Source of the DNA: Gloeomargaritales cyanobacterium VI4D9 | GTDB lineage: Bacteria > Cyanobacteriota > Cyanobacteriia > Gloeomargaritales > Gloeomargaritaceae | Length of the DNA: 64,000 nucleotides | NCBI GenBank assembly: GCA_927797885.1 | Contig: OV696605.1 | Coordinates: forward strand, 2,455,157 to 2,519,156 | Direction: 5' to 3' | Shown: positions 32,992 to 41,734 of the stretch, piece by piece | Position numbering within the stretch: the stretch's first letter is position 1 | Layout: the number at the start of each line of letters is the position of its first letter | The notes under the pieces: model-generated | Seen by the model: only the letters and a program-made list of their open reading frames with translations | What the model was told of the DNA's origin: nothing | Databases searched by the model: none | Translations under genes and position numbers: made by a program

Positions 32992-35190
32992 GTGGATGCG
33001 GTAGCGACGATTTCCCAACCCGTTGATTGTCCTCCGTGGTTACAGGAACTAAACCAGCATCCGACTGCGGACAGCATTTTGATGACCAAAGCGTTCACCT
33101 TTGCGGAACGACTGCATCGGGGACAAAAGCGCAAATCCGGCGAGGACTATATCATCCATCCGGTGGCGGTGGCGGGTCTGCTCTGGGATTTGGGGGGGGA
33201 TGCCCAGATGGTTGCGGCGGGTTTTTTGCATGACATTTTGGAAGATACCCAGGTGACGGCGGAGACCCTGACCCAGGAATTTGGTGCAGAGGTGACCCGC
33301 TTGGTGGAAGGGGTGACGAAACTTTCTAAATTTAGTTTTTCGAGTAAGACGGAGCGGCAGGCGGAGAGTTTTCGCCGGATGTTTCTGGCGATGGCGCAGG
33401 ATATTCGGGTGATCGTGGTCAAACTCGCCGACCGTCTGCACAATATGCGGACATTGGAATATCTATCCCCGGAGGCGCAGTGGCGGATTGCCCGGGAGAC
33501 GTTGGATATTTTTGCCCCCTTGGCGAATCGGTTGGGGATTTGGCGGTTTAAGTGGGAATTGGAGGATTTGGCGTTTAAGTACCTGGAACCGGAATCCTAC
33601 CGGCAGATGCAGCAGTATGTGACGGAAAAACGGGCGCACCGGGAACAACAAATCGAGCAGGTGGTGGGGCAGTTGGGGGGGCGTTTGCGGGAAATGGGAA
33701 TTGGGTTTCAGGAAATTACCGGGCGACCCAAACATCTGTACGGTATTTTTCAAAAGATGCAACGGCAACAAAAGGAATTCCACGAAATTATGGATGTGGC
33801 TGCCGTGCGGATTATTGTGAATACGATTGATGAATGTTACCGGGCGTTGGCGGTGGTGCATAACAGTTTTACGCCGGTGCCGGGGCGGTTTAAGGATTAT
33901 GTGGGTCTGCCCAAGCCCAACCATTACCAGTCTCTGCATACGGTGGTGATTGGACCCCAGGGGAAACCCTTGGAGGTGCAAATTCGTACCCTGGCGATGC
34001 ACTATGTGGCGGAATACGGGATTGCCGCCCATTGGAAATATAAGGAAGCGGGCAGTGGTGCCAAAATCAAACCGGCGGATGAACGGTTTACCTGGTTGCG
34101 GCAGTTGTTGGAATGGCAACACGACCTGAAGGATGCCCAGGAATACGTGGACAACGTTCGGGACAATTTTTTCGACCAGGAAGTGTATGTGTTTACCCCC
34201 AAGGGGGACGTGGTGGATTTGACGGCGGGGGCAACGCCGGTGGATTTTGCCTATCGGATTCATACGGAGGTGGGCAACCACTGCTGGGGGGCACGGGTAA
34301 ATGGGCGGTTGGTGCCTTTGCATACGCCTTTGCGGAATGGGGACATCGTGGACATTCTCACCCGGGAAAACGCCCGCCCGAGTTTGGATTGGTTGAATTT
34401 TGTCGTCACCAATACAGCCCGCAATCGCATCCGCCAATGGTACAAAAAACTCAACCGGGAAGACCACATTGCCCAGGGGAAAGCCCTGCTGGAGGCGGAA
34501 TTGGGGCGCAGTGGCTTGGATAATTTGCTGAAATCCGAGGTGATGGCAACGGTGGCGCAACGGTGCAACTATGCCCAGGTGGAGGACCTGCTGGCGGCTT
34601 TGGGCTATGGGGAAGTAAGCCTGAAGCAGGTGGTGGGTCGCTGGCAGGAGGTTGTGCAACAACAAACCCAGCCCCCGGAACCGGAGAGCATTCCCGCCCT
34701 AGGGAAATCCACCAGCACCCATGAAGTGGCGGGATTACACGGGTTGGCGCACCATCTGGCGCAATGTTGCCATCCGATTCCCGGTGAACCCATTATCGGT
34801 GTGGTCACCCTGGGGGGACGGGGGATTTCCATCCATCGCCAGGACTGTGCCAATTTGAAAGCCATCCCGGTGGAACGGCTCCTGCCCGTAAGTTGGTCAG
34901 GGGTCGAAACCAGCCAGCAGTACCAAACCTATCCGGCGGTGATCCAGGTCACGGTGATTGACCGGGTGGGGGTACTCAAAGACATCCTCAGCCGGTTGAG
35001 CGACCAACGGATCAACGTCAGCGATGTCCACATGACCACCCGTGCCAACCAGACCGCCGTGATTACCCTCCGGGTGGATGTGCAAAATGTCGCCCAGTTG
35101 GAGACCGCCCTCAGCCACGTCCGCAAAATCAGCGATATTCTGCATCTGCATCGGGTCGGGCAGGAAACCAAACCGGATGAGCGAAATTAA
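32992..35190 (+). CDS. Bifunctional (p)ppGpp synthetase/hydrolase
   Basis: RelA/SpoT-type stringent-response enzyme of 732 residues. The HD hydrolase domain has GEDYIIHPVAVAG and FLHDILEDT near residues 45-80. The synthetase domain has GRPKHLYGIF and LPKPNHYQSLHT. A TGS domain follows (VYVFTPKGDVVDL), then a ZFD-like region with AQCCHPIPGEPI, and a C-terminal ACT domain (IDRVGVLKDI). With both HD and synthetase motifs kept, it should both make and degrade the alarmone. The start is GTG; no nearby ATG gives the family N-terminus. Confidence 0.95.
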   Translation: MDAVATISQPVDCPPWLQELNQHPTADSILMTKAFTFAERLHRGQKRKSGEDYIIHPVAVAGLLWDLGGDAQMVAAGFLHDILEDTQVTAETLTQEFGAEVTRLVEGVTKLSKFSFSSKTERQAESFRRMFLAMAQDIRVIVVKLADRLHNMRTLEYLSPEAQWRIARETLDIFAPLANRLGIWRFKWELEDLAFKYLEPESYRQMQQYVTEKRAHREQQIEQVVGQLGGRLREMGIGFQEITGRPKHLYGIFQKMQRQQKEFHEIMDVAAVRIIVNTIDECYRALAVVHNSFTPVPGRFKDYVGLPKPNHYQSLHTVVIGPQGKPLEVQIRTLAMHYVAEYGIAAHWKYKEAGSGAKIKPADERFTWLRQLLEWQHDLKDAQEYVDNVRDNFFDQEVYVFTPKGDVVDLTAGATPVDFAYRIHTEVGNHCWGARVNGRLVPLHTPLRNGDIVDILTRENARPSLDWLNFVVTNTARNRIRQWYKKLNREDHIAQGKALLEAELGRSGLDNLLKSEVMATVAQRCNYAQVEDLLAALGYGEVSLKQVVGRWQEVVQQQTQPPEPESIPALGKSTSTHEVAGLHGLAHHLAQCCHPIPGEPIIGVVTLGGRGISIHRQDCANLKAIPVERLLPVSWSGVETSQQYQTYPAVIQVTVIDRVGVLKDILSRLSDQRINVSDVHMTTRANQTAVITLRVDVQNVAQLETALSHVRKISDILHLHRVGQETKPDERN

Positions 35191-35211
35191 AGCACTGCAA
35201 TTAGCCCCAAA

Positions 35212-35553
35212 TTAACCAAACCAATGGGAGGGTTCCCGACCCGCTTCCGCCACGCTGGGAATGTGATGGCTGATCCAATCCCCCCGCAGTTGTAGTATTT
35301 CTTGAATCCCCTGGTGGAGCAATTTTTCAATTTCCAAGCGCCGCGCCGTACAGGATTGCCGCCCATCCCACTCCCGATCCTGCGCCACATACATCCCCAT
35401 ACCGGGCAGATGGTTGAGCACATAGGCGACCAACTCCTGCCGCAACGCCGGAATGGCAAACGCCTGTTGATAGGGATGGTGGGGATAGCTATCCAACACC
35501 GATTCCACTTCGCTGATGATCAACTGCTCATTCAGGTTCACCACTGACTTCAT
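35212..35553 (-). CDS. ComFB family protein
   Basis: A 113-residue helical protein from MKSVVNLNEQLIISEVESVL, with VAYVLNHLPGMG and Cys-containing SCTARRLEIEKL, the pattern of the late-competence ComFB family. Cyanobacterial ComFB homologues have been linked to cyclic-nucleotide binding and natural competence or motility. An in-frame ATG at 35571 would add six residues. It is convergent with rel/spoT, 21 bases apart. Confidence 0.85.
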   Translation of the reverse strand: MKSVVNLNEQLIISEVESVLDSYPHHPYQQAFAIPALRQELVAYVLNHLPGMGMYVAQDREWDGRQSCTARRLEIEKLLHQGIQEILQLRGDWISHHIPSVAEAGREPSHWFG

Positions 35554-35571
35554 CATGGTCTGTACCTGCAA

Positions 35572-35880
35572 TGTAATGAATTGGGGTTATCCCCCTACGC
35601 TTCATCTTGGCACAATCTAAAGAGGGCATTAAGAAAACTTCGTAACCTTGGGGGCAATGCGGTTCACCCCGGGGTTGACGGTAAACCCCATCAAACAGGG
35701 ACTTTTGCGCGCATTTACCCCCGACAGGAGATACATTCATTCCCAGTGCCCTACTTGATTTGTACTTACATAAACCCCTGTGATACCCATCAAATCCGAA
35801 CTTTACTCGCATTTACATAAACATAAATTTCTTTAGTAAAATTCATAATAGATATGACAGTTTATTTACATCCATAAGTT
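35572..35880. other. Gene-free gap, 309 bp
   Basis: Divergent intergenic region between comFB and the hydrolase gene. No reading frame with a recognisable product is present. GCGCATTTAC and CGCATTTACATAAAC repeat loosely near 35708 and 35809, and the right half is A+T-rich, as expected for promoters. No MITE end is visible. Confidence 0.5.
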
Positions 35881-36738
35881 ATGATGAATTATTTTTGGCG
35901 GGGTCAGCGGATTCGTTACCAGCAGGCGGGGGCAGAGGGGTCAGCGGTGGTATTGGTGCATGGGTTTGGGGCGAGTAGCGACCATTGGCGGCAGAATTTA
36001 GGGGTTTTGGGGCAACGGCATCGGGGGTTTGCCCTGGATTTGCTGGGGTTTGGGGGGTCGGCGAAACCCGCACCGGGGGCAGAAATTGCCTACACCTTTG
36101 AGACTTGGGGGGCGTTGGTGGCGGATTTTATCCGGGAGGTGGTGGGGGAACCGGCGGCGGTGGTGGGCAATTCCATCGGGGGGATCGTGGCGTTGCAGGC
36201 GGCGGTACAGGCTCCGGCATGGGTGACGCGGGTGGGACTGCTCAACCCTTCTTTGCGGTTACTGCATCGGCGCAAACGGGCGCAACTGCCTTGGCATCGC
36301 CGGTGGGGGGCACCTGTATTCCAAAACCTCTTGGGCTGGGAACCGTTTGGGGTGTGGTTTTTTCAGCGGTTGGCGCAACCCCAAGTGATTCGCCGCCTTC
36401 TCCAGCAAGCCTACGCCCGCCGTTCAGCTATTACGGATGATTTAGTACAAATGCTTTACAAACCCTCCCAAGACCCAGGGGCGGCGCAGGTGTTTTTGGC
36501 TTTTGTGCGCTACAGCGATGGACCGTTATTAGAAGATTTATTGCCCCAAGTCACCTGCCCGGTACTGCTGGTTTGGGGGGAAGCGGACCCCTGGGAGCCG
36601 TTGGCGTTGGGGCGTACTCTAGCTGAGGGATTTCCGCAGGTCAAGCAATTTATCAGCCTACCGGGGGTGGGGCATTGTCCCCAGGATGAAGCCCCGGAGT
36701 TGGTCAATCCCCTGCTTTTGGATTGGTTAGGGGGTTAA
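35881..36738 (+). CDS. Alpha/beta hydrolase
   Basis: An alpha/beta-hydrolase fold enzyme of 285 residues. The oxyanion-hole HGFGASS lies near residue 23, the nucleophile elbow GNSIGG (Ser) near residue 98, the acid in GEADPWEPL, and the catalytic His in GVGHCPQDEAPE. The family covers esterases, lipases and cofactor-independent ring-cleavage enzymes. The FALDLLGFGGSAKP segment is common in cyanobacterial and plastid members of unknown substrate. Two adjacent ATGs (35881, 35884) are possible starts. It overlaps the convergent gene by four bases. Confidence 0.87.
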   Translation: MMNYFWRGQRIRYQQAGAEGSAVVLVHGFGASSDHWRQNLGVLGQRHRGFALDLLGFGGSAKPAPGAEIAYTFETWGALVADFIREVVGEPAAVVGNSIGGIVALQAAVQAPAWVTRVGLLNPSLRLLHRRKRAQLPWHRRWGAPVFQNLLGWEPFGVWFFQRLAQPQVIRRLLQQAYARRSAITDDLVQMLYKPSQDPGAAQVFLAFVRYSDGPLLEDLLPQVTCPVLLVWGEADPWEPLALGRTLAEGFPQVKQFISLPGVGHCPQDEAPELVNPLLLDWLGG

Positions 36739-37301
36739 TCTTCCCCAGGGGGGAAACTGTGAATCCGTTGTTTGCGGCGGCTGACTGCCCGATAAATCCG
36801 TTCCGCCACCCCCGGCAAATGCTGTTCAAATTCCAACAAGAACCGTTCATCGTCCGCCTCATCCCCCGGGTCTTCGCCAGTGAGCAGGGTTTTTTGCAAG
36901 CGGGGAAAGGCTTTTTCATCCACAATCCTCACCAGGGCATCCAAACAGCGCAAAAACTGCCGTTGGGTGAGCAAGGAATCCTCCAAAGGGAACTCAATCA
37001 TGGCGCGCACCTCCCCGTCGCTGGGGTCGTATTCCCACTGCACCATTTTGGTTTCCCAGGAAATGGTCAGTAAGGTCTGTAAAGCCGCCCCCAAATGGGG
37101 ATGATTTTTTAAGCCACTGATCACCTGGGGGGCATAAATTTTGAAAAATTCCCCCGCCTCCTCCAGGTCAATCACGATCAATAAGTTATCCAGATGGGTC
37201 GCCTGGACACCCGTGACGACCCGCCCCTCTTCCGTCCTCACATCGTATTTCCATCCCAGCCCATCTAAGTAGCTGACAATCTGCGCCAGCGTTGCCGCCA
37301 T
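36735..37301 (-). CDS. YbjN-like conserved protein
   Basis: A 188-residue soluble protein starting MAATLAQIVSYLDGLGWKYDV. The alternation of helices and strands (NLLIVIDLEEAGEFFKIYAPQV, MVQWEYDPSDGEVRAMIEFPLED) resembles the YbjN/type III secretion chaperone-like fold common in cyanobacteria, where it has no defined role. Charged, Glu-rich C-terminal part. It lies 30 bases below NTRC on the same strand, so cotranscription with NTRC is likely. Confidence 0.6.
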   Translation of the reverse strand: MAATLAQIVSYLDGLGWKYDVRTEEGRVVTGVQATHLDNLLIVIDLEEAGEFFKIYAPQVISGLKNHPHLGAALQTLLTISWETKMVQWEYDPSDGEVRAMIEFPLEDSLLTQRQFLRCLDALVRIVDEKAFPRLQKTLLTGEDPGDEADDERFLLEFEQHLPGVAERIYRAVSRRKQRIHSFPPGED

Positions 37302-37331
37302 AAGCCCCCCACGCGAGGAAATGCTCCCATT

Positions 37332-38708
37332 TTACCCTGATGTGACAGCCAGACACCGCTGAATCGCCTCCCGGTACTCGCTTTTGGGCTTGACCCCCCG
37401 CCATTCCTCCAGCCGTTCCTTGCGGTGGAACAGTTGCACCGTCGGGGTGCCGGTCACGCCAGCGGCCTGGGCAATTTCCGGGTCTTCTTCAATATCAATG
37501 ATCACCAGGTACATCTGGTCAGCCAATTCCCCGGCTAACTTTTCCAGAATCGGTTTCAAGGAACGGCAGGGGCCACAACCGGGTGCCTTGTACATCACCA
37601 ATAGGGGTTTGTCCGTTTCGTGGTAGAGCTTCCGCAGGGCATAACTGCCGGTTTGGATCGGCTGGTGTGGGTCAAATGGGGATGCCGGAGCCGGGGATGG
37701 GGTTGGTGCCGCCGGGGTAGCCGTTACAGTCGTTGGGGCACTGGCAAACTCCTGGGCTAAATCCTGTGCCGCCAACCACCGTTCCGCCAACAGTGCCGCC
37801 ATACAGCCCGTGCCCGCCGCCGTAATTGCCTGCCGGTACTCATGGTCCTGCACATCCCCACAGGCAAACACCCCCGGCACACTCGTCGCCACCGTACCCG
37901 GTTGGGTGAGAATGTAACCTGCCGCATCCAATGCCAACTGCCCCTGGAACAAATCCGTATTGGGGGTGTGCCCGATGGCGTAAAACAAGCCCCCCACCGG
38001 CAAATCCTGCTCCTGTTGGGTTTGGTTATTCTTCACCCGCACCCCCTGCAAGGTGCCATTCCCGTACACATCCACCGCCTCCCTGTGCCAATGCACCGTA
38101 ATTTTGGGGTGGCGCAACACCCGTTCCTGCATGGTTTTACTCGCCCGCAGTCGCTCCGAACGCACCAGCAAATGCACATGGCGGGCAAACTTGGTGAGAT
38201 AAACCGCCTCCTCGCAGGCCGTATCCCCCCCGCCAATCACCGCCACATCCACCCCCCGAAACAGCGGCGAAGCCCCATCGCAAATCGCACAGGCGGAAAT
38301 GCCCAAATTCCAAAATTTCTCCTCCGAGGGCAAGTGCAACCGTTTCGCCGTTGCCCCCGTGGCAATAATCACCGCATGGGCACGCACGTCCCGTTCCGCC
38401 GACCGCAGGACAAAGGGTCGTTGCTGCAAATCCACCGCCAGCACATCCTCCGGGATCAACTCCGCCCCCCAGCGCACCGCCTGCGCCCGCATCCGTTCCA
38501 TCAACTCCGGCCCGGTCAACCCCTCGGGAAAACCGGGGAAATTTTCCACCTCCGTCGTCGTCATCAACTGCCCCCCCGCCGGACCGCCCCGCTCCACCCC
38601 CGTAAAGACCACCGGCTTGAGGTTGGCTCGTCCCGCATAAATCGCCGCCGTGTAACCCGCTGGCCCCGAACCAATAATCACCACATTCTCCACCCTTGGG
38701 GTATCCAT
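37332..38708 (-). CDS. NADPH-thioredoxin reductase/thioredoxin fusion (NTRC)
   Basis: A 458-residue fusion. The flavoprotein reductase part has FAD motif [10 protein letters not shown] (residues 13-22), redox CAIC (140-143), NADPH site [11 protein letters not shown] and [10 protein letters not shown]. After a Pro/Ala-rich linker (about 335-365) comes a thioredoxin domain with CGPC (378-381) and the cis-Pro TGTPTVQ. NTRC uses NADPH to reduce 2-Cys peroxiredoxin and other targets in chloroplasts and cyanobacteria. Length and domain order match. An adjacent YbjN-like gene follows on the same strand. Confidence 0.95.
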   Translation of the reverse strand: MDTPRVENVVIIGSGPAGYTAAIYAGRANLKPVVFTGVERGGPAGGQLMTTTEVENFPGFPEGLTGPELMERMRAQAVRWGAELIPEDVLAVDLQQRPFVLRSAERDVRAHAVIIATGATAKRLHLPSEEKFWNLGISACAICDGASPLFRGVDVAVIGGGDTACEEAVYLTKFARHVHLLVRSERLRASKTMQERVLRHPKITVHWHREAVDVYGNGTLQGVRVKNNQTQQEQDLPVGGLFYAIGHTPNTDLFQGQLALDAAGYILTQPGTVATSVPGVFACGDVQDHEYRQAITAAGTGCMAALLAERWLAAQDLAQEFASAPTTVTATPAAPTPSPAPASPFDPHQPIQTGSYALRKLYHETDKPLLVMYKAPGCGPCRSLKPILEKLAGELADQMYLVIIDIEEDPEIAQAAGVTGTPTVQLFHRKERLEEWRGVKPKSEYREAIQRCLAVTSG

Positions 38709-38805
38709 GCCAATTCAAACTCATAACGACTATGAATAGCAGTATAAGGGATAGGGGGAGGCGGCGGCAAGGGAGAGATTTGGGTTATGATCATGAAGCC
38801 AGTTT

Positions 38806-38879
38806 CGGGGCGTAGCGCAGCTTGGTAGCGCACCACTTTGGGGTAGTGGGGGTCGTGGGTTCAAATCCCGCCGCTCCGA
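38806..38879 (+). tRNA. tRNA-Pro(GGG)
   Basis: Acceptor arms CGGGGCG and CGCTCCG pair over seven bases with one G-U pair. The anticodon stem CCACT/AGTGG holds loop TTGGGGT with anticodon GGG, and the T loop is GGTTCAAATCC. No CCA is encoded. Confidence 0.95.
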
Positions 38880-38954
38880 TAGGCTTTTCACCCCGTCTGA
38901 CGGGCGAATTCTGAGTTTTTTGTGCAGTACGGGTTGGGTATGGTTGGGGTCACA

Positions 38955-38976
38955 AGTGTTGAATCCTGCAACAAAA
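38955..38976. repeat. Solitary repeat end shared with 54966-54987
   Basis: AGTGTTGAATCCTGCAACAA matches, with one change, the reverse complement of the right end of the repeat at 54821-54987. The rest of 38880-39154 shows no gene or other feature. Confidence 0.4.
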
Positions 38977-39154
38977 CTTTACATATTGAGGCGTGGGACG
39001 ACCCGATTGAGCCAATGGACAAAATTCCACTCCTGCCGTATTAAAATTTGCATATATCGCAACTTATCTACTAATTTACTTCCATACATCCGTGGAGCTT
39101 TTAATAGTTGCAATATCAAATAAACTATGAGAATTACGTCAATTTGAATCATAA

Positions 39155-39928
39155 GGTAGTGCTATCCAAGTAATGCTTCATTATAGTGATGGATGAAATT
39201 AAAGATGATACCAATGTGATTTTCTAAGTTTTTGGAAAACGATAAAGTTTTCCGGGCAAGGCGCCCAATTCGTTGCCTCAAGGTATTGTTAAACCGCTCA
39301 ATATAAGAAGTTTTCCCACTACCTTTGGAAACTCTTTCGTGTTGTTTTAGAGGAATCACCTCCCGATAGGCTTGCCAAAAGTCTGTGTAAAACTTAGCCT
39401 GATTACGCCAAACTCTAGGTAGCCGTCGCCACAGTTTTTTAGCTGTCTCAATGCTCCTATCTCCTATACAAGCTGCAACGATAAGACGCGTCGTTTTTTC
39501 CAGAGCCAACCATAGCCATTGGGGATTCTGCTTGGAACCCACAAACGACCACACCTCATCGCATTCCAGCTCTAGCTCTCCATCTTTATTAGGTTCAACA
39601 TCTAGACTTTCTGCTGTGTACGCCACCACATGTTTTATATATCTATACAACCAGGATTTTGAAATACCTGTGACCCGGGATATTGCCGCAATTGAAATTC
39701 GTTCTAACAACATTTTGTCAACCATCTCCCTCTGCTCCTTAGAAATATACTTCTTCTGGGCAGATGGAGTAAATTGCCGATGACAATCATGACACATATA
39801 TCGTTTTTTGCCATTGTGAATATGCCCAATCACATTTTTCGACTGGCAGTAACGACAAGTAATTGAGTTCATGGCTTCCTCCAATCTCTCTTGATTCCCA
39901 TGATAGCCATTACAAAGATAGCACTACC
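39155..39928 (-). mobile_element. IS1-family insertion sequence
   Basis: 774 bases between GGTAGTGCTATCCAAGTAAT (left) and the complement of GGTAGTGCTATCTTTGTAAT (right), close to the IS1 size. It holds a single intact transposase frame. The flanks (CATAA and CGCCC) show no duplication, so one side has probably been rearranged or deleted since insertion. It abuts an IS630 relic on the right. Confidence 0.88.
39162..39872 (-). CDS. IS1-family transposase, single frame
   Basis: A 236-residue DDE transposase. An N-terminal zinc ribbon (CRYCQSKNVIGH...YMCHDCHRQF) and helix-turn-helix (ISIAAISRVTGISKSWLYR) are followed by the catalytic core. First Asp in LECDEVWSFVG, second Asp in FYTDFWQAY, and Glu in YIERFNNTLRQR. 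Classical IS1 needs a frameshift to join InsA and InsB; here both halves are in one frame. A GGAGG site five bases before 39872 sets the start. Confidence 0.9.
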   Translation of the reverse strand: MNSITCRYCQSKNVIGHIHNGKKRYMCHDCHRQFTPSAQKKYISKEQREMVDKMLLERISIAAISRVTGISKSWLYRYIKHVVAYTAESLDVEPNKDGELELECDEVWSFVGSKQNPQWLWLALEKTTRLIVAACIGDRSIETAKKLWRRLPRVWRNQAKFYTDFWQAYREVIPLKQHERVSKGSGKTSYIERFNNTLRQRIGRLARKTLSFSKNLENHIGIIFNFIHHYNEALLG

Positions 39929-39929
39929 C

Positions 39930-40521
39930 GCCCTCCACAGATATAGCACCGATTAACGTGTATTTCTGACCCTTGTTTTTCTGGCGATAACTATAAACTT
40001 TTTTCCCTTGTAAACTCCATGCAACTTTCCTCTCCATGCCCTCCCAGGTTGCTGTTTCATCTACGGCAACTATATCTTCGGCTGGAACGCTTCCAATCTT
40101 ATGCCAGTATCCTAAGCGTTCTGCACAACTTCACTCTTGGCTTTTTCACTGCGGAATGTCTTTTTTTTTTAGAGTGATTTTATGCTTTTTCAAGAAAGAA
40201 TGCAATGTGCTAATACTCACTTCCTAGCCTTTCTCCGATTATCTCAACATATTGCCACAAACACTTATCTGGATACTCTTCAACAATGGCTAAAATCTCA
40301 ACTTGATTTTGTTCTAAAATTCCAACTCGTTTTGTCCCTACTTTTTTAGGTGTTAAGTCTTGAGTCTGTTTATACTGTTGTACCAGGCGATGTACTGTCC
40401 TTTTAGTTACCAATGGCTTCGCCACGCTTCGCTATAAACCGCTTAGCTACTTCCCGGATTGTTCTCCCGCTTGGTATGCAGCTACAATTCTTTGCCGTAA
40501 ATCTAAGGAATGTGTAGGCAT
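39930..40521 (-). pseudogene. IS630-family transposase relic
   Basis: Starts MPTHSLDLRQRIVAAYQAGE, then a stop. It continues as KRTVHRLVQQYKQTQDLTPKK...GTKRVGILEQNQVEILAIVEEYP and, after frame changes, KITLKKKTFRSEKAKSEVV and VAVDET-like sequence ending near GAISVEGG against the IS1 end. Several stops and frameshifts make it non-functional, and the C-terminal third is missing. It is a different IS630 type from the one at 2258-3183. Confidence 0.85.
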
Positions 40522-40644
40522 CTCTTTGTCCTCTCATTTCTATGGTTTGTATCCCATAATAGCATAAAAGACTATACTGCTCATAACATCTCAGTGAGCA
40601 TCATCATCTTTACCACTTTACCATAGTTAAACTATTTTCCAGAG

Positions 40645-40881
40645 ATGTCTATTGAAACCTGCCAGCGGCTGACCCAGGAATTTTCGGGTGAATTTATCCG
40701 CATCGAAGGCGAAGATGTGGTTCAAGCCGTTGCCCAGGTGATCCAGACGTACCATATCACCCAGATTGTTTTAGGGGAAACCCGCCGCTCCCGCTGGCAG
40801 TTGTTTTGGCAAGGTTCGATTGTCCAACGGTTGATGCGCCTGCACCCTCACGTTGACCTGCATATTATCGCCACCAAGTAG
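40645..40881 (+). CDS. KdpD-like universal-stress-domain fragment
   Basis: A 78-residue frame (MSIETCQRLTQEF...IIATK) matching the second half of the universal-stress-protein domain found in KdpD, including QIVLGETRRSRWQLFWQGS and the final VDLHIIATK. The first half and any sensor-kinase part are absent. The upstream DNA is IS630 relic, so the 5' part was probably lost through mobile-element activity. Cyanobacterial KdpD proteins are often short, but not this short. It may be non-functional. Confidence 0.6.
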   Translation: MSIETCQRLTQEFSGEFIRIEGEDVVQAVAQVIQTYHITQIVLGETRRSRWQLFWQGSIVQRLMRLHPHVDLHIIATK

Positions 40882-40888
40882 CTCCGGT

Positions 40889-41734
40889 TCAATCAGTGAA
40901 CACATCGGGGGCTAAAATTCCCTGGGCAATCCCTGTCACCGACCCGGTCATGGTGATGGCAAAATCCGGGGCAATCTGAATCGCCAATTCCCCCCCTGGC
41001 ATCTCGACGGTGACATCGGAGCCACACAACCCCAACCGATGCACGACGGCGGCGGCGGCACTGCTACTGCTCCCGGAAGCCAAGGTATAACCCGCCCCCC
41101 GTTCCCAAATCTCCAACCGCAGTCGTTCCGGGGACAGCACCTGCACAAACTGCACATTCGTCCGCTGGGGGAAGAAGGGATGGGTTTCCAAGTCTGGTCC
41201 ATAGGTCTGCGCCAAGTCCGGGGTCGTCTCCGGCACCAAGATCACACAGTGGGGGTTGCCAATGGTAGCCGCCGAGAAGGTGAACTCCCGCCCCTGCACC
41301 GCAATCGGCTCCTGGAGTACCTCCCGGTCTGCCCCGGTCACCGGAATCAACCGGCTCTGAAAGGACACCCGCCCCATCACCACCTGCACCTGCCGCCCGG
41401 ACTGCTGTACCTGCGCCTGCACCCGCCCCCCCAGGGTTTGTATCTGGAACGGTTGCTCCCCCACCTTGCCCTCGTCCCAGAGATAGCGGGCGAAAATCCG
41501 CAGACCATTGCCGCTTTTTTCCGCCTCCGAGCCGTCCGGGTTAAAAATCCGCAGACCAAACTCCCCTCCCGGAGCGGGTAAAGGTCCCAGCAAAATCCCA
41601 TCGCTCCCCACCCCAAAATGCCGATGGCACAACCGTTGGATCGCTCCGGGATGCAGGGGAAATTCTAACCGCTCCGGGTCAAGCACCAGGTAATCATTCC
41701 CCAGGGCGTGGTATTTCCAAAAAGGGGTCGCCAA
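40889..41734 (-). CDS. DapF-like protein lacking both catalytic cysteines
   Basis: A 281-residue two-lobed protein homologous to diaminopimelate epimerase: FWKYHALGNDYLVLD, HRHFGVGSDGILLG, RIFNPDGSEAEKSGNG, ATIGNPHCVIL and ERGAGYTLASG are all in family order. The active-site Cys pair of DapF (in CGNG and ACGTG) is Ser74 and Ser220 here. The normal two-base racemisation through thiols is therefore not possible as known. I recall similar Ser-containing homologues in other cyanobacteria. It starts one base before the PRC-barrel stop, so the two are linked. True DapF is presumably elsewhere. Confidence 0.82.
   Translation of the reverse strand: MATPFWKYHALGNDYLVLDPERLEFPLHPGAIQRLCHRHFGVGSDGILLGPLPAPGGEFGLRIFNPDGSEAEKSGNGLRIFARYLWDEGKVGEQPFQIQTLGGRVQAQVQQSGRQVQVVMGRVSFQSRLIPVTGADREVLQEPIAVQGREFTFSAATIGNPHCVILVPETTPDLAQTYGPDLETHPFFPQRTNVQFVQVLSPERLRLEIWERGAGYTLASGSSSSAAAAVVHRLGLCGSDVTVEMPGGELAIQIAPDFAITMTGSVTGIAQGILAPDVFTD

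Noticed and set aside
33463-34665. A 400-codon open frame on the minus strand opposite rel/spoT
   Set aside because: It lies wholly inside a clear RelA/SpoT gene, has a His/Pro/Gln-rich composition typical of antisense frames in G+C-rich DNA, and shows no motif.
37842-38726. A 294-codon plus-strand frame opposite the NTRC gene
   Set aside because: Its His/Arg/Pro-rich composition and full overlap with a convincing NTRC gene mark it as a shadow frame.
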